NCBI GenBank assembly: GCA_012517315.1
Contig: JAAYVE010000061.1
Coordinates: 1-64,000 of the forward strand
Origin: Deltaproteobacteria bacterium
Lineage (GTDB): Bacteria; Desulfobacterota; Syntrophobacteria; Syntrophobacterales; Syntrophobacteraceae
Direction: 5' to 3'
Length of the DNA: 64,000 bases
Part shown: positions 52,530-61,836 of the stretch, one piece after another
How positions within the stretch are numbered: position 1 is the stretch's first letter
How the letters are laid out: each line of letters begins with the position of its first letter
The notes under the pieces: model-generated
Database searches by the model: none
What the model saw: the letters and a program-made list of their open reading frames with translations, nothing else
What the model was told of the DNA's origin: nothing
Program-made: the position numbers and the translations under genes

Positions 52530-52906
52530 ACGGAAGCATCGAAACCTTGAAGGAACTGATCCTGCGCGGTGAATTCCACATGTTCACCGTGGCCCCCTGG
52601 GAAGTGATCGTCTATTGCAGGGTCCCCGAAAACGAGTACGCAACGATCGGCGACCCGGATATCCGCCTTGCGGGCATCTGGGTGGAAGACTGCCTCGCCG
52701 TCGTGGATATGACGTCGGAAGAGCCTCCCGAAAGGACTCGGCGTGACGGCCTCCTCAGGGACATGCGGATCGATGTCCCCTGGGATGCCGTCAACCTTTA
52801 TTACCTGGCCGGGCACTCCCCGTGGGACTTTTTTTCCACCGTGCATGTGGAAGGCGTCACCCTGGGGGAAACGGTCTTTGTTTTGCGCTACCCAGTCCAT
52901 GCTTGA
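52526..52906 (+). CDS. Hypothetical protein beside the CRISPR accessory genes (2)
   Basis: 126 residues, ATGA overlap with the preceding gene. The acidic alpha/beta sequence (GSIETLKELILRGEFHMFTV; APWEVIVYCRVPENEYATIG; IWVEDCLAVVDMTSEEPPER; DVPWDAVNLYYLAGHSPWDF; VTLGETVFVLRYPVHA) has no motif I know. No signal or membrane part. The tight coupling says the two proteins work together. Confidence 0.6.
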   Translation: MNGSIETLKELILRGEFHMFTVAPWEVIVYCRVPENEYATIGDPDIRLAGIWVEDCLAVVDMTSEEPPERTRRDGLLRDMRIDVPWDAVNLYYLAGHSPWDFFSTVHVEGVTLGETVFVLRYPVHA

Positions 52907-52992
52907 CCCACGGATATCTCGGGGGACCCAAAAGCCACTGGTACCCCGGGGGGGCCAGTGGAGGCGGACCGCTCCATTCCACGCATGGCCCC

Positions 52993-53022
52993 TTGACGCA
53001 GCCGACCGCCGGAAAGTATCTT
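52993..53022 (+). promoter_or_regulatory. Promoter of csx20-csx1
   Basis: TTGACG (52993-52998) and TATCTT (53017-53022) separated by 18 bases, about 90 bases before the csx20 ATG, within the otherwise empty 208-base gap after the preceding gene. Confidence 0.55.
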
Positions 53023-53114
53023 CACGGCGGACCTGTGCAGGGCCTCGCAGAAGAGGAACGGGAGGCCGATCCCCCGACAGGTTCACCTTCGCACAACCTG
53101 AAAGTGCCGGACGA

Positions 53115-53504
53115 ATGTCGAAACTTCTTCTTCTCTTCAATCATACCCTGACGGGGCAGCAGTCGGCGGACGCCGTGGAAAACCTCGGTGTGTCCGGTTT
53201 CGTCAATCCACCCGAATCCGTCAAGGCCCTCTGGGCAGATATCCCTGCTTCCCCCGCCGAGATCCGCCCCTTCCTGCAGCCGGTCTTCGACTGGCTGGAC
53301 GGCGCTTCAGAACCCGGTGATTATGTTCTCGTCCAGGGCGACTTCGGGGCCGTCTTCCTGGTGGTCCACCATGCCCTGGAAACCCATCGCATCCCGGTCT
53401 ATTCCACCACCCGCCGGGAGGCCGCCGAAGAGCCGGGCCACGACGGGTCCGTCCAACTCACCCACCGGTTCCGCCACGTGCGGTTCCGAGAATATGGAGC
53501 ATAG
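53115..53504 (+). CDS. csx20: Csx20-family protein (probable ring nuclease)
   Basis: 129 residues, ATG at 53115. The start KLLLLFNHTLTGQQSADAVE, the WLDGASEPGDYVLVQGDFGA centre and the end IPVYSTTRREAAEE with RHVRFREYG fit the Csx20 family found beside type III CRISPR loci. Csx20 proteins are reported to degrade cyclic oligoadenylate, switching off the signal made by Cas10. The csx1-type RNase gene begins three bases after its stop, so effector and off-switch are made together. Confidence 0.78.
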   Translation: MSKLLLLFNHTLTGQQSADAVENLGVSGFVNPPESVKALWADIPASPAEIRPFLQPVFDWLDGASEPGDYVLVQGDFGAVFLVVHHALETHRIPVYSTTRREAAEEPGHDGSVQLTHRFRHVRFREYGA

Positions 53505-53507
53505 AAG

Positions 53508-54839
53508 ATGGCCAACGTCTACATTTCTTTTCTGGGAACCAACAATTACCTGGAATGCATCTACCATTGCAATGGTTTCGAGACCCCCGAACCGGTCCGG
53601 TTCGTTCAAGAGGCGTCCATCCAGATGAATTGCAGCGACTGGGGACCGAATGACCTCATTCTCATTTTCACCACTAAGGAGGCGGAACGGAAAAACTGGG
53701 TCGATGACGGCCATCGAAACGAGAAGGGCGAGATACTGCCCCTAAAAGGACTGGATCGGTGCCTCCGAGAAATGCGGTTGGCCGCCCCTCATGAGAACCG
53801 TTCGATCCCCGAAGGATACTCGGAGGAAGAAATCTGGGAAATCTTCAGGAAGGTTTATGATTGTCTCTCACCTGACGATCGTGTCGTTTTCGACATCACC
53901 CACGCATTTCGATCCATTCCCTTGGTGGCGGCAATTGTGCTCAACTACTCAAAAACATTGAAGAACATCCAGTTGAAAGGCATTTACTACGGGGCGTTCG
54001 AGGCACTGGGAAGCATCGGGCAGGTAAAATGCATGAAGGTTCAGGACCGGCGGGTGCGCATACTGGACCTCACCGCCCTCGATCGCCTGATGGACTGGAC
54101 CGTGGCTACCGACCGCTTCCTGCAAAGCGGGGATGCCAGAATGGCCGGCACCCTCGCCAAAGAGAGCGTCAAAGAGATCCTTAAAGAGACGAGAGGACGG
54201 GATGAAGCGGCCAGGACCATACGAGACCTTGGGCAATCCCTGGAATGCTTTACGTGGATGCTTTCAACCTGCCGCGGGCCGGAAATCACGGAAACAGCCA
54301 TGAAGCTGAAGCGCCAGGTCCAACTGTGCCGCAACCTGCAACTGCTTCCCCCGTTCCAACCCTTGTTCTCAACCATCGATGAACGACTCGGGGCATTCAG
54401 GGGCGAAAACCTTCAGGATGGACTGGCGGCGGTGCGGTGGTGTCTCAATCACAACCTCATTCAACAGGGGTTCACCATCCTTCAGGAAATACTGGTCACC
54501 TTCGTACTGGAGGAAACCGGCTTCGACCCGCTGGACCGGGACAAACGGGAAAAAGCGTCACACCTCTTCAAGGTCGCCAACGACAGGTTGGCTGGCAGTC
54601 CCTGCAAAGCTGAAGATCCCCGGGAGCCAGAAGGGGAAGATGCCCAAAAAATTCTGCATGTTATCCAACGGTACGGGGCCTTGTGCCAGGAAGTGGAACG
54701 AATGAGAACCCCCAGAAATGACCTCAACCATGCGGGGTTTCGCCCCGAGACGGAAAGGATCAGGGTGGACCGGTCGCCCGGCTTCGCGAAAAAGCTGGGA
54801 GAAATATTGGAACGGGTTGAGACACTCCTCAACCGGTGA
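53508..54839 (+). CDS. csx1: TM1812-type Csx1 family CARF-HEPN ribonuclease
   Basis: 443 residues. The N-terminal CARF domain binds cyclic oligoadenylate: YISFLGTNNYLECIYHCNGF and the strongly typical VVFDITHAFRSIPLVAAIVL. The C-terminal HEPN domain holds the RNase motif RxxxxH as RTPRNDLNHAGF (R-N-D-L-N-H). Upon infection, cOA made by Csm1/Cas10 would activate non-specific RNA cleavage. ATG three bases after csx20. It converges with the HEPN/MNT pair at the end of the csm operon. Confidence 0.88.
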   Translation: MANVYISFLGTNNYLECIYHCNGFETPEPVRFVQEASIQMNCSDWGPNDLILIFTTKEAERKNWVDDGHRNEKGEILPLKGLDRCLREMRLAAPHENRSIPEGYSEEEIWEIFRKVYDCLSPDDRVVFDITHAFRSIPLVAAIVLNYSKTLKNIQLKGIYYGAFEALGSIGQVKCMKVQDRRVRILDLTALDRLMDWTVATDRFLQSGDARMAGTLAKESVKEILKETRGRDEAARTIRDLGQSLECFTWMLSTCRGPEITETAMKLKRQVQLCRNLQLLPPFQPLFSTIDERLGAFRGENLQDGLAAVRWCLNHNLIQQGFTILQEILVTFVLEETGFDPLDRDKREKASHLFKVANDRLAGSPCKAEDPREPEGEDAQKILHVIQRYGALCQEVERMRTPRNDLNHAGFRPETERIRVDRSPGFAKKLGEILERVETLLNR

Positions 54840-54994
54840 ATCATGCAAGAGCTTGCTGGAAGGGGATTTGCCCGGGTTTTGACAAATTGACCATTGCGTG
54901 GTGAATATTTGACCACCTATGCGGCTAAGGGGATGATTCTTGGGCGCAGCCCCTGAATGGGACAGGGACGGTTTCACGGAGGGGCTTGAACCCG

Positions 54995-55363
54995 CTAAAG
55001 AGGCATTCCCGTCTTCCGTGCCTCCTCCACGAGGCTTTCGGGCGCCATGTCGTCGAAAACCAGGTTGAGCGAGCGGTCCCAGATCCCCGTGGCATCCTCC
55101 ACCGCCTTGAGGGCCTTCCAGGTGAAGTCTTCCGGGAGGCCCACGATGAGCATGTCGATGTCCGAGGCGCGGTCGAAATGCCCCGGGCGCAGGATGGAGC
55201 CGAAGAGGATCACCTCCTTTGCTCCCAGGGCCCGCAGCGCGTCCCCCGCCGACCGGACCTTCTCCAGGAGCTCCAGCCTCTCCCGCTCCATGGCGGCTCG
55301 ATCCTCGTCATACTGCCGCCTGAGCCCCGCCCAATAGGCCGTCAGATCCCTGCCGTCACTCAT
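54995..55363 (-). CDS. MNT-domain nucleotidyltransferase antitoxin (MntA-like)
   Basis: 122 residues; the ATG at 55363 overlaps the HEPN stop by four bases. After a coiled N-terminus (RRQYDEDRAAMERERLELLE) comes the minimal nucleotidyltransferase fold: EVILFGSILRPGHFDRASDI, then DIDMLIVG with the catalytic Asp pair. In HEPN/MNT systems the MNT protein adenylylates the HEPN RNase toxin and silences it. It lies at the very end of the csm operon direction. Confidence 0.82.
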   Translation of the reverse strand: MSDGRDLTAYWAGLRRQYDEDRAAMERERLELLEKVRSAGDALRALGAKEVILFGSILRPGHFDRASDIDMLIVGLPEDFTWKALKAVEDATGIWDRSLNLVFDDMAPESLVEEARKTGMPL

Positions 55364-55839
55364 GGAGCCGACTCCAGAAACGCTTTGAACTGGAGGAAAT
55401 CCTCCCTCACGCGCTTCCAGTCCGTCTCGAGACCGTCCATGAGCTTGAAGATCCTGGCGGGGTCGATGTGATGCGTGTAGAGGTGCCTGAAAAGGTGCCG
55501 AAAGGCCCGGTATTCTTCCAGCCTTCGGTAGCTCTTCTCGGAGATGAGTGCCGGTCTCTTGCCCGGGCGCTCCACACTGACCGCCTGCAGTAGCTCGCGA
55601 TGCCATTCGGGACTTCGGCCGAATGTCCCGTCTATCTCCCGCGCAACGGCTTCAAAAATGCGTTCGAGACCGCTGTAGAAACTGTGCAGGCAGGCGGCAA
55701 GGCTGTCTGCCAGGATGTCCTCGGAACCGCTCTTCGCGAATTCCGCCTTGCGGGCATAGCGGTCGAGGCAGGTCGCGACCAGCCGGTCGAGTTCCATGCA
55801 CTCACGCTGTATCAGGGCAGGCAGCAGGGTCGGCATCAT
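55360..55839 (-). CDS. HEPN-domain toxin (HepT-like)
   Basis: 159 residues, all helical. SLAACLHSFYSGLERIFEAV is the typical HepT helix, and RAFRHLFRHLYTHHIDPARI carries the R-x4-H RNase motif, though with HLF rather than the usual N after Arg. It is coupled with the MNT gene. Its start lies 55 bases after csm5 on the same strand, so the toxin pair may be transcribed from the CRISPR operon promoter, which is unusual. Confidence 0.8.
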   Translation of the reverse strand: MMPTLLPALIQRECMELDRLVATCLDRYARKAEFAKSGSEDILADSLAACLHSFYSGLERIFEAVAREIDGTFGRSPEWHRELLQAVSVERPGKRPALISEKSYRRLEEYRAFRHLFRHLYTHHIDPARIFKLMDGLETDWKRVREDFLQFKAFLESAP

Positions 55840-55894
55840 CTTGAGCCCTTTGTGCAGAGATTATGTGGTTGGCGCTCTTGCCTTTATACCAGCG

Positions 55895-57070
55895 TCAATG
55901 GACGGACTCCAGGGTCAGGAGCAGCCACCCAAAAGGCATGGGAGGTTTTCCATTCTCCATGACGCAGCGGGTGCGGGTGGCCCCCATTTCCGTGATGGGC
56001 CTTCTAGCCTGGACGTTGTATCCCTCCCGTAGTTCATCGACGGAAAGGGACTCGAAATGGGAATATCGTCCTATGCGCAGCAAAAGCCGCTTCCTCTGAC
56101 CCTGGGACCAGTAGTCGCTGTCGGGATCGATGATGAAGATTGGAGCATCAGGCTCGGGCAGCTTTCCTCTTGGAAACAGCTCGTGCAGGACCTGCCAGCA
56201 TCTCCCGCTTGCGGCCCTTCCATCGAATCTGTCAGCTTCGGCAAGCATGCGGCCCCAGTAAAAGCGATTACAGGCATCCAAAACGGTATCGAAATCCAGT
56301 GTCCTGCCGAGAAGAGCCTTGACTTCATGGTGTTGCATGACCGCCGTATCCAGATGGATGCTGACCGTGAAGCTCGGAGGCGTCCAACTGTCGGCAAATG
56401 ACTTGACGCGCTCGAGCCAGATGGGGATGTTTTCGACTCCCGGTCTTGAGGGGTTGAGCATCTCCGCACGGTCTATCCGGGTAGCCGCATCGGGCAGAGC
56501 AGCATCCTCGACCTCCAACAGCCTCAGCACATCCCGCTCCGTTTCGCTCTTTGATCTGTTCAGTGCCGATTCTTCCAGCCTCTTCGAACGCTCACCTCTG
56601 GGTGCCCTACGAACAGCCTCATGGACACGTTCACGGGAACTCGGGTTCAAGTTGGCGAAGTAGTTCACGATAGCCGTCCGAACGGCACCCTTGATGCTCG
56701 ACCCCGGTAAATAGGCACCGCCGGAGTACGGATTGCGCGGCATCATGTCCACGCGAAAGCGATTGTCGGGATTGCCGGCCCTGGCCAGGAATTCCCTTTG
56801 AAACGCTTGCGAGACATCGATTCTCGTCCGTCCCTCACGATCAGGATCGACATGACCCCGAAGAAACGACTGAATGCCTTTGAGGTCGGCTTTATCCAGA
56901 AGTTCGTTGAATCTGCGCAACTCGGATTCCTGCAGCCTGTTCAAGACAACCGCGGGACTGAACTGGACCAGGCAATTGTCATGAAGGATATACTCCAGAG
57001 GATCGATCTCATTGCCTGCACCCACGTGAATGGGCGTCAGCGCCTGAGCCTTGAAGCGGTAGATCGTCAT
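55895..57070 (-). CDS. csm5: Type III-A CRISPR RAMP protein Csm5
   Basis: 391 residues. The N-terminus YRFKAQALTPIHVGAGNEID and the glycine-rich AYLPGSSIKGAVRTAIVNYF are the RAMP signature; RFRVDMMPRNPYSGGAYLPG precedes it. A long middle insertion is typical of Csm5, which caps the Csm complex at the 3' end of the crRNA and recruits nucleases for crRNA trimming. Four-base overlap with csm4. Confidence 0.92.
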   Translation of the reverse strand: MTIYRFKAQALTPIHVGAGNEIDPLEYILHDNCLVQFSPAVVLNRLQESELRRFNELLDKADLKGIQSFLRGHVDPDREGRTRIDVSQAFQREFLARAGNPDNRFRVDMMPRNPYSGGAYLPGSSIKGAVRTAIVNYFANLNPSSRERVHEAVRRAPRGERSKRLEESALNRSKSETERDVLRLLEVEDAALPDAATRIDRAEMLNPSRPGVENIPIWLERVKSFADSWTPPSFTVSIHLDTAVMQHHEVKALLGRTLDFDTVLDACNRFYWGRMLAEADRFDGRAASGRCWQVLHELFPRGKLPEPDAPIFIIDPDSDYWSQGQRKRLLLRIGRYSHFESLSVDELREGYNVQARRPITEMGATRTRCVMENGKPPMPFGWLLLTLESVH

Positions 57071-58008
57071 GATCTCACCTCCGAAAAGAGGAGCGGGAGG
57101 TGTAAGGCATGGTGGCGAACCCCTGCAAGCTCCTTATCGTGGTGGACCCCCCGAAGCAAAGCCCCAAAGGGGCCGTCGTCGCTGGGTGCAAACGTTGCTC
57201 CCGGCCTTGCCATGAGGATGGGGTATTTGAACGGACTGTAACTGCCTTTCGCGTAATCACCCCCGAGCTTCCCAAAATGAACATGCTGTTTAAAACGCAC
57301 GTCCCTCATATTATGGCTGATCACGCCGTGGGACAGGCTCATGGCCCTGTTGCCGGTCGGCGCGAACAGAACCCTTTCCTCGCTTATTGTGCAACCAAAA
57401 TGACCGTTGCCAGTGCTTGCATTGCACCCGAACCCGTTCGCACCCACGAAAGCGAACAGGACTTGAAGTCTCTCCAGGCATGGTTCTCGAGTGCTCAAGA
57501 AAAGCTGGTGCATTGCGTTCGCATGGGGGATGGCGACCTGTTCAAAGAAGAGCCCTCCAGTTTGAGGCGTTGTTCCCGTGAGACGGTCAATGGTGTTGTG
57601 AGCCCTGACGCTTTCATCAGCCAAACCGTTTGTCTCTCCCGCCTTGATCACTTCTTTCTGCAGTGCGCCGTTGAGTTTTGCATCGCTCATGGTGTCACGC
57701 AGACGAAGAAAAAGAGACTCGCTGATGAACCGCCGTTTCCGCAAGGCCTTATTCAAACGCATTTCGTCCAGTGACTTCGGGAGCTCAGTTCTTAACTCCG
57801 GCCTCAGCAGGGGACGAGGAAGCATTCCAACAGGCATCTGGCTGGAGACGAGCCATGGTCGGACTTCTTGGTCCTGAAGCCATTGCAGGAAGGGTTTGTC
57901 GCCTTCTAGATACCTGATTGCCCAAGCCAAGTGGCCCCAGATTGTCCCCGAGACCAGGTCGGTTCCCAAGGCGCTCTTGAGATTCAGTCTTATGCGGTAA
58001 ACAGGCAT
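57067..58008 (-). CDS. csm4: Type III-A CRISPR RAMP protein Csm4
   Basis: 313 residues; the ATG at 58008 follows the csm3 stop by one base. Typical start VYRIRLNLKSALGTDLVSGT with IWGHLAWAI, and a glycine-rich end GGDYAKGSYSPFKYPILMAR. Csm4 binds the crRNA 5' handle and docks Csm1. A longer frame upstream reads through csm3 in another frame and is not used. Confidence 0.9.
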   Translation of the reverse strand: MPVYRIRLNLKSALGTDLVSGTIWGHLAWAIRYLEGDKPFLQWLQDQEVRPWLVSSQMPVGMLPRPLLRPELRTELPKSLDEMRLNKALRKRRFISESLFLRLRDTMSDAKLNGALQKEVIKAGETNGLADESVRAHNTIDRLTGTTPQTGGLFFEQVAIPHANAMHQLFLSTREPCLERLQVLFAFVGANGFGCNASTGNGHFGCTISEERVLFAPTGNRAMSLSHGVISHNMRDVRFKQHVHFGKLGGDYAKGSYSPFKYPILMARPGATFAPSDDGPFGALLRGVHHDKELAGVRHHALHLPLLFSEVRS

Positions 58009-58009
58009 T

Positions 58010-58738
58010 TCAGATGCTCCTGCGGAGTTGAAGGATGTCTTCCGGTGCGATCGCCCTGAATCTCTCCTGCCAATCCTGACCGTCAACTTGGAGACTCTCG
58101 AATTGAATTCGACCGTAACCCCTGGAACCCGACCCCCCAAGAGCGTCATGCTCCAGTAACCGCATGATTTGCAGCAAGGCAGTGAAAAAATCCTCGTCCT
58201 TCTTTCCTCCGTCACCGGTGTCGAAGATACGGTAAACCATGGTCAAGTCGAACAACGCCCCCGCAGGAACGCGCTCCGTCTTGCGGATCCCAACACCAGC
58301 CTTGCCTTGAATACGATCAATGTTATTCTCGAATTTCTCTTCCGTGAAGGGGAGACCGCGTTCAACGACTTCGTCCCTCCACACGGGGTTTATGGGACAG
58401 TCCCGGACAACGAGCCTCGTAGGACCCGCATTCCAGTTCTTACTCGTTGTACCGAAAATGCGCAGCACAGGGTCTTGAGCAAGGCACTCCGGGTTGCGTT
58501 CCTCACCACCGTCCCACGTCTTGCCATCGGACCTTACGCGGTTCGTGGCCCACTCCATGAGACACCGCAGCTTCCCCTTCAGAGAGGAGCCGGGGATATA
58601 TGGCTCGGCAGTGTAGGGATTCTTCACCACGGGGCTATCGATTCCACCGATCTCGATGGCGTCTTTGCCCGCGCCGATATGGAGACCTGTGACCACCTTT
58701 ATTTGTCCCGTGACAGTTTTGTTCTTAACAAGCCTCAT
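58010..58738 (-). CDS. csm3: Type III-A CRISPR backbone RNase Csm3
   Basis: 242 residues, ATG behind GAGAGGAG. VTGLHIGAGKDAIEIGG with Asp34 in GGIDSPVVKNP, the residue that cuts target RNA at six-base steps; AEPYIPGSSLKGKLRCLMEW is the glycine-rich RAMP loop; LLEHDALGGSGSRGYGRIQF ends the fold. All key parts are present, so target RNA cleavage should be active. Confidence 0.94.
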   Translation of the reverse strand: MRLVKNKTVTGQIKVVTGLHIGAGKDAIEIGGIDSPVVKNPYTAEPYIPGSSLKGKLRCLMEWATNRVRSDGKTWDGGEERNPECLAQDPVLRIFGTTSKNWNAGPTRLVVRDCPINPVWRDEVVERGLPFTEEKFENNIDRIQGKAGVGIRKTERVPAGALFDLTMVYRIFDTGDGGKKDEDFFTALLQIMRLLEHDALGGSGSRGYGRIQFESLQVDGQDWQERFRAIAPEDILQLRRSI

Positions 58739-58753
58739 GATGCAATTCTCCTC

Positions 58754-59236
58754 TCAATTGTCTTTCGCATAGAAACGGTGGAACGCAACAACAGCTTCGA
58801 ATACCTTGATGAATGCTTGGAAATCCCTCAAATCCTTGATGGAAGCTATGTGGTCGAAAATGAACTTGGTGAAGGCTCGCGGAGAAACCTTGCGTTTTTC
58901 AGCATAAACCGCCTTGGCCTTGAACATCATGATGAGGGCCTTATCTCTCTCGAAATTATTCTGCTGCTCTTGTAGGTCCTTGCCCCCAAGGATCTTGCGT
59001 TCAATAGCCTTGAATTCATCGTAAAAACGGCGCATCTGGGCAACTGTCAAGTTTGCAAAACCTTTTGCCCACTCCAGTGCTTGCTCATCCACCAGTTCCG
59101 GCTTGAGACTCTTTTTCGCCTCATCTGTGTGATACTTCAGTGGACTGGCCACAGGAAGCTGATCGCCTGTACCCGGCTGTTGTCCGCCCCGCCCACCCTG
59201 CGACGAACGTCCATGTTGTTGCTGATGGTTTACCAT
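58754..59236 (-). CDS. csm2: Type III-A CRISPR small subunit Csm2
   Basis: 160 residues, ATG behind GAAGGAGCG. After a Gln/Gly-rich lead it is all helical: WAKGFANLTVAQMRRFYDEF and FTKFIFDHIASIKDLRDFQA match the Csm2 core that lies along the target RNA inside the complex. Confidence 0.9.
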   Translation of the reverse strand: MVNHQQQHGRSSQGGRGGQQPGTGDQLPVASPLKYHTDEAKKSLKPELVDEQALEWAKGFANLTVAQMRRFYDEFKAIERKILGGKDLQEQQNNFERDKALIMMFKAKAVYAEKRKVSPRAFTKFIFDHIASIKDLRDFQAFIKVFEAVVAFHRFYAKDN

Positions 59237-59254
59237 AGTTCAACGCTCCTTCAT

Positions 59255-61795
59255 CTAGCTTCGGTTTCGATACAACGCGATGGACAGGGGAAGACGCCAG
59301 TCGTAAATGTTGGGGTGTTCCCCTGTTAACTTGAATTGATCATCCAAGCCGAGCCGAGTGAGCCACTGGATAATCCGGTGCTCCTTCTCCTGCAGGTTGG
59401 CCGCCTTGATGTTCCTTGCCAAGTGATACGCCAGCTTGCTCCGCCAGCACGCCTTGGCCACATCGCCGCGTAAGGCAACCGCTTCCGCGTCTCCAGCGAT
59501 TTCGAGGATGCGGTAGACAAAGCCGGTGCCTACGGGTGAAGCGCCGTGCATCTGCTCATGAATCCACTCCGAATCGTCCAACCGCTCGACGTACCTTTTC
59601 CAGGTGATGGCTTTGTCCATCATGGCGCAGATACCATTCCGCCCCTGATTCTTTGCATCCTCGAGGCATTTCTCAGCCTCCCATACTGATCGGTTTACTG
59701 GATGGTTAGGTTTGAGCAAAGTGATCCCCGCGGAAAGGGTAATGTTGGGATTGTTCCCCGTATAAGCGCGGAACGTCTCGTTGATTCGAGCCGCCAAACG
59801 CAGTATCTGACGCCATGGTCCAATGAGGAGGAGGTCATCCCCTCCTGCATATATGGTGTAAGTATCCGGAAACTCTCTGTGCAGCAATCCCTTGAGATAG
59901 CCGGTGAAATAAAGGTCCATCATCCGGGAGAGCTGCGCCAAGCGAGACAGGGTGAAGCGGTCCTCTTCAACCCTGGGTCTTTTCAACCCATAGCTGAAAA
60001 GAAGCCCCAGATGGTCCACATCAGCCTTGATAAGCCCCAGAAAGGCTTTGCCTCGCAGACTCCTCCCGTCCGACTCGACCTCCAGCGCTTCAGCGGCGAT
60101 ATGCATGAAACTCTTGGGTTCTCCATGGCCAATGGTCGTTTCATCGTCCACGATCCAGCTATACCTGGGATCACGCGCCGCATAGCGATCAGAGAAAACG
60201 GGAACGTGATTGGCGAGAGCTTTCACAGGCCAAGGAAGTTCAAAAGGATCGGAAGTGGTCCTCTGAACCGAAAGGAATCCCCCCAGGATTTCAGATGGTT
60301 GCTTCTCCAGAATAGCCAGTTCGAGACCCAGTATGTCGGAGGGCTGCCAAGGGCGGGGTAGACTTCGCCCCCACACAAGCACCTTCGCTCGGACAAGCCT
60401 TCTGCCAATGTCCAATTCATTCTGACAAGTCGGACATCTGTATCCACTTTCTCCTGAGACCTCCGCGGGTCTGACTCCGCAGGAATCGCAGGATGTTTCC
60501 AAAGGAAACTCACGTATCAAGACTCCATGAGCACAAGTAGAGAGTGGACGCTGCTTTCCTTCTTCAATGGACTGGCTCAGTTGTGCCATCACCTCCCGTA
60601 GTCCGGCAGGGCGAAATCCTCCTCCGGGAAAAGGCTCGGAGAGAGCAATATTCAGAGCCAGCGTTCCTGTGTACTTATCGAGAAGCCACTCATCGAATTG
60701 TCTTTTCAGTTCTTCCACGGCAGCTTGCGTATGCTCAAGGGCCGGAACCAGAATGACGAAACGTCCTCCTGCTTGCTGGACAACATTGCAGAGAGGGAGT
60801 TGCATTTTCTCCAGAATCATCAACGTAGCTGCCTCGGCCAAAGCTCCCATCGTGAAAGACCGAGCCCGGAGTATTTTGTTGACACCCTTTACACCCTGTG
60901 TTTGCAGGGTAAAGAGGGTGCTCTGAATGCCTGAGAGATCCCCTGCCAGAAAACGAAATTTGAGCGTAGATTCATTCTTGATGGCCTTCAACTCCTCCAA
61001 TTCCCCCCTCGCTTCGTGATACCGATGGAGGCAAGCTGCGATCGCGGCAGTGGTCCGTGAATGGTCATACAAGGAGATGTCGGGCGAATCCACTGTGCTG
61101 GAAGGAACAGCCCATGTGTAGCGTTCCATCAAACCGAGGAGCATTTCCTCGTAAAGCCGGAATGAAAGCTTGGGTGCTTGTAGGCCCAGCGTTCTGAATT
61201 CAGACCAGAATGCCTCCCACAATTTCCTGTAGAGACTTGGCAGGTTATCGATGCGACCCGTTTCAGGCCATGGAGTCGGTATTGCACTTTCCGCATCCTC
61301 TGGAGACAACGGACCCATTGCATAAGCGTGCCTTGCCGGCCTCCCGAGAGCCATTTCATCCAATATCAATTCATCAAAAACACACCTAAGAGGAGTTGTG
61401 CGATAGGTTCCTCGTCTTGAGCTGTCCTGGCTTGCCTCCTCGTCTTCTCGACGGTCCATTCCCGCAGAGTATCTGTCACCCAAGGCACATAGCCATGCAG
61501 CACCAGGCTGATCGCACGAGTCCGGTTTGTGATGATAACTGGCAATGTTTTCAACCGTGTCAATATTGACACCGTCAGGAAAGGCAAGACTCTCGTTGCG
61601 CATCATGTCAAACAGGGCATTTGTGAAAAGAACATGTTTGTGCGTGTAATAGTGCTTTGCAGAAGGGCACAAGGTCGATTCGAGATCATAGGCATTGCCC
61701 GATACCTCCTCGATGCTTCCATATGCCCGCTGGAGAATCTTGCCCACGTCATGGAGAAGACTCCCCAAAACCGTTTCAGCCATCGTGTAACTCAT
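59255..61795 (-). CDS. csm1: Type III-A CRISPR Cas10/Csm1
   Basis: 846 residues; the ATG at 61795 follows GGAGGAAGAG. N-terminal HD nuclease (VLGSLLHDVGKILQRAYGS, His15-Asp16), a zinc ribbon (CDSCGVRPAEVSGESGYRC, PTCQNE), then the Palm domain with the GGDD motif in YTIYAGGDDLLLIGPW. Both the ssDNA nuclease and the cyclic oligoadenylate synthase should be active. Product cOA would feed the Csx1-type RNase and be removed by Csx20. It sits between cas6 and csm2. Confidence 0.95.
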   Translation of the reverse strand: MSYTMAETVLGSLLHDVGKILQRAYGSIEEVSGNAYDLESTLCPSAKHYYTHKHVLFTNALFDMMRNESLAFPDGVNIDTVENIASYHHKPDSCDQPGAAWLCALGDRYSAGMDRREDEEASQDSSRRGTYRTTPLRCVFDELILDEMALGRPARHAYAMGPLSPEDAESAIPTPWPETGRIDNLPSLYRKLWEAFWSEFRTLGLQAPKLSFRLYEEMLLGLMERYTWAVPSSTVDSPDISLYDHSRTTAAIAACLHRYHEARGELEELKAIKNESTLKFRFLAGDLSGIQSTLFTLQTQGVKGVNKILRARSFTMGALAEAATLMILEKMQLPLCNVVQQAGGRFVILVPALEHTQAAVEELKRQFDEWLLDKYTGTLALNIALSEPFPGGGFRPAGLREVMAQLSQSIEEGKQRPLSTCAHGVLIREFPLETSCDSCGVRPAEVSGESGYRCPTCQNELDIGRRLVRAKVLVWGRSLPRPWQPSDILGLELAILEKQPSEILGGFLSVQRTTSDPFELPWPVKALANHVPVFSDRYAARDPRYSWIVDDETTIGHGEPKSFMHIAAEALEVESDGRSLRGKAFLGLIKADVDHLGLLFSYGLKRPRVEEDRFTLSRLAQLSRMMDLYFTGYLKGLLHREFPDTYTIYAGGDDLLLIGPWRQILRLAARINETFRAYTGNNPNITLSAGITLLKPNHPVNRSVWEAEKCLEDAKNQGRNGICAMMDKAITWKRYVERLDDSEWIHEQMHGASPVGTGFVYRILEIAGDAEAVALRGDVAKACWRSKLAYHLARNIKAANLQEKEHRIIQWLTRLGLDDQFKLTGEHPNIYDWRLPLSIALYRNRS

Positions 61796-61836
61796 CTCTT
61801 CCTCCAGCAACTAGCCCGCGTTACACTAAGATCCCT

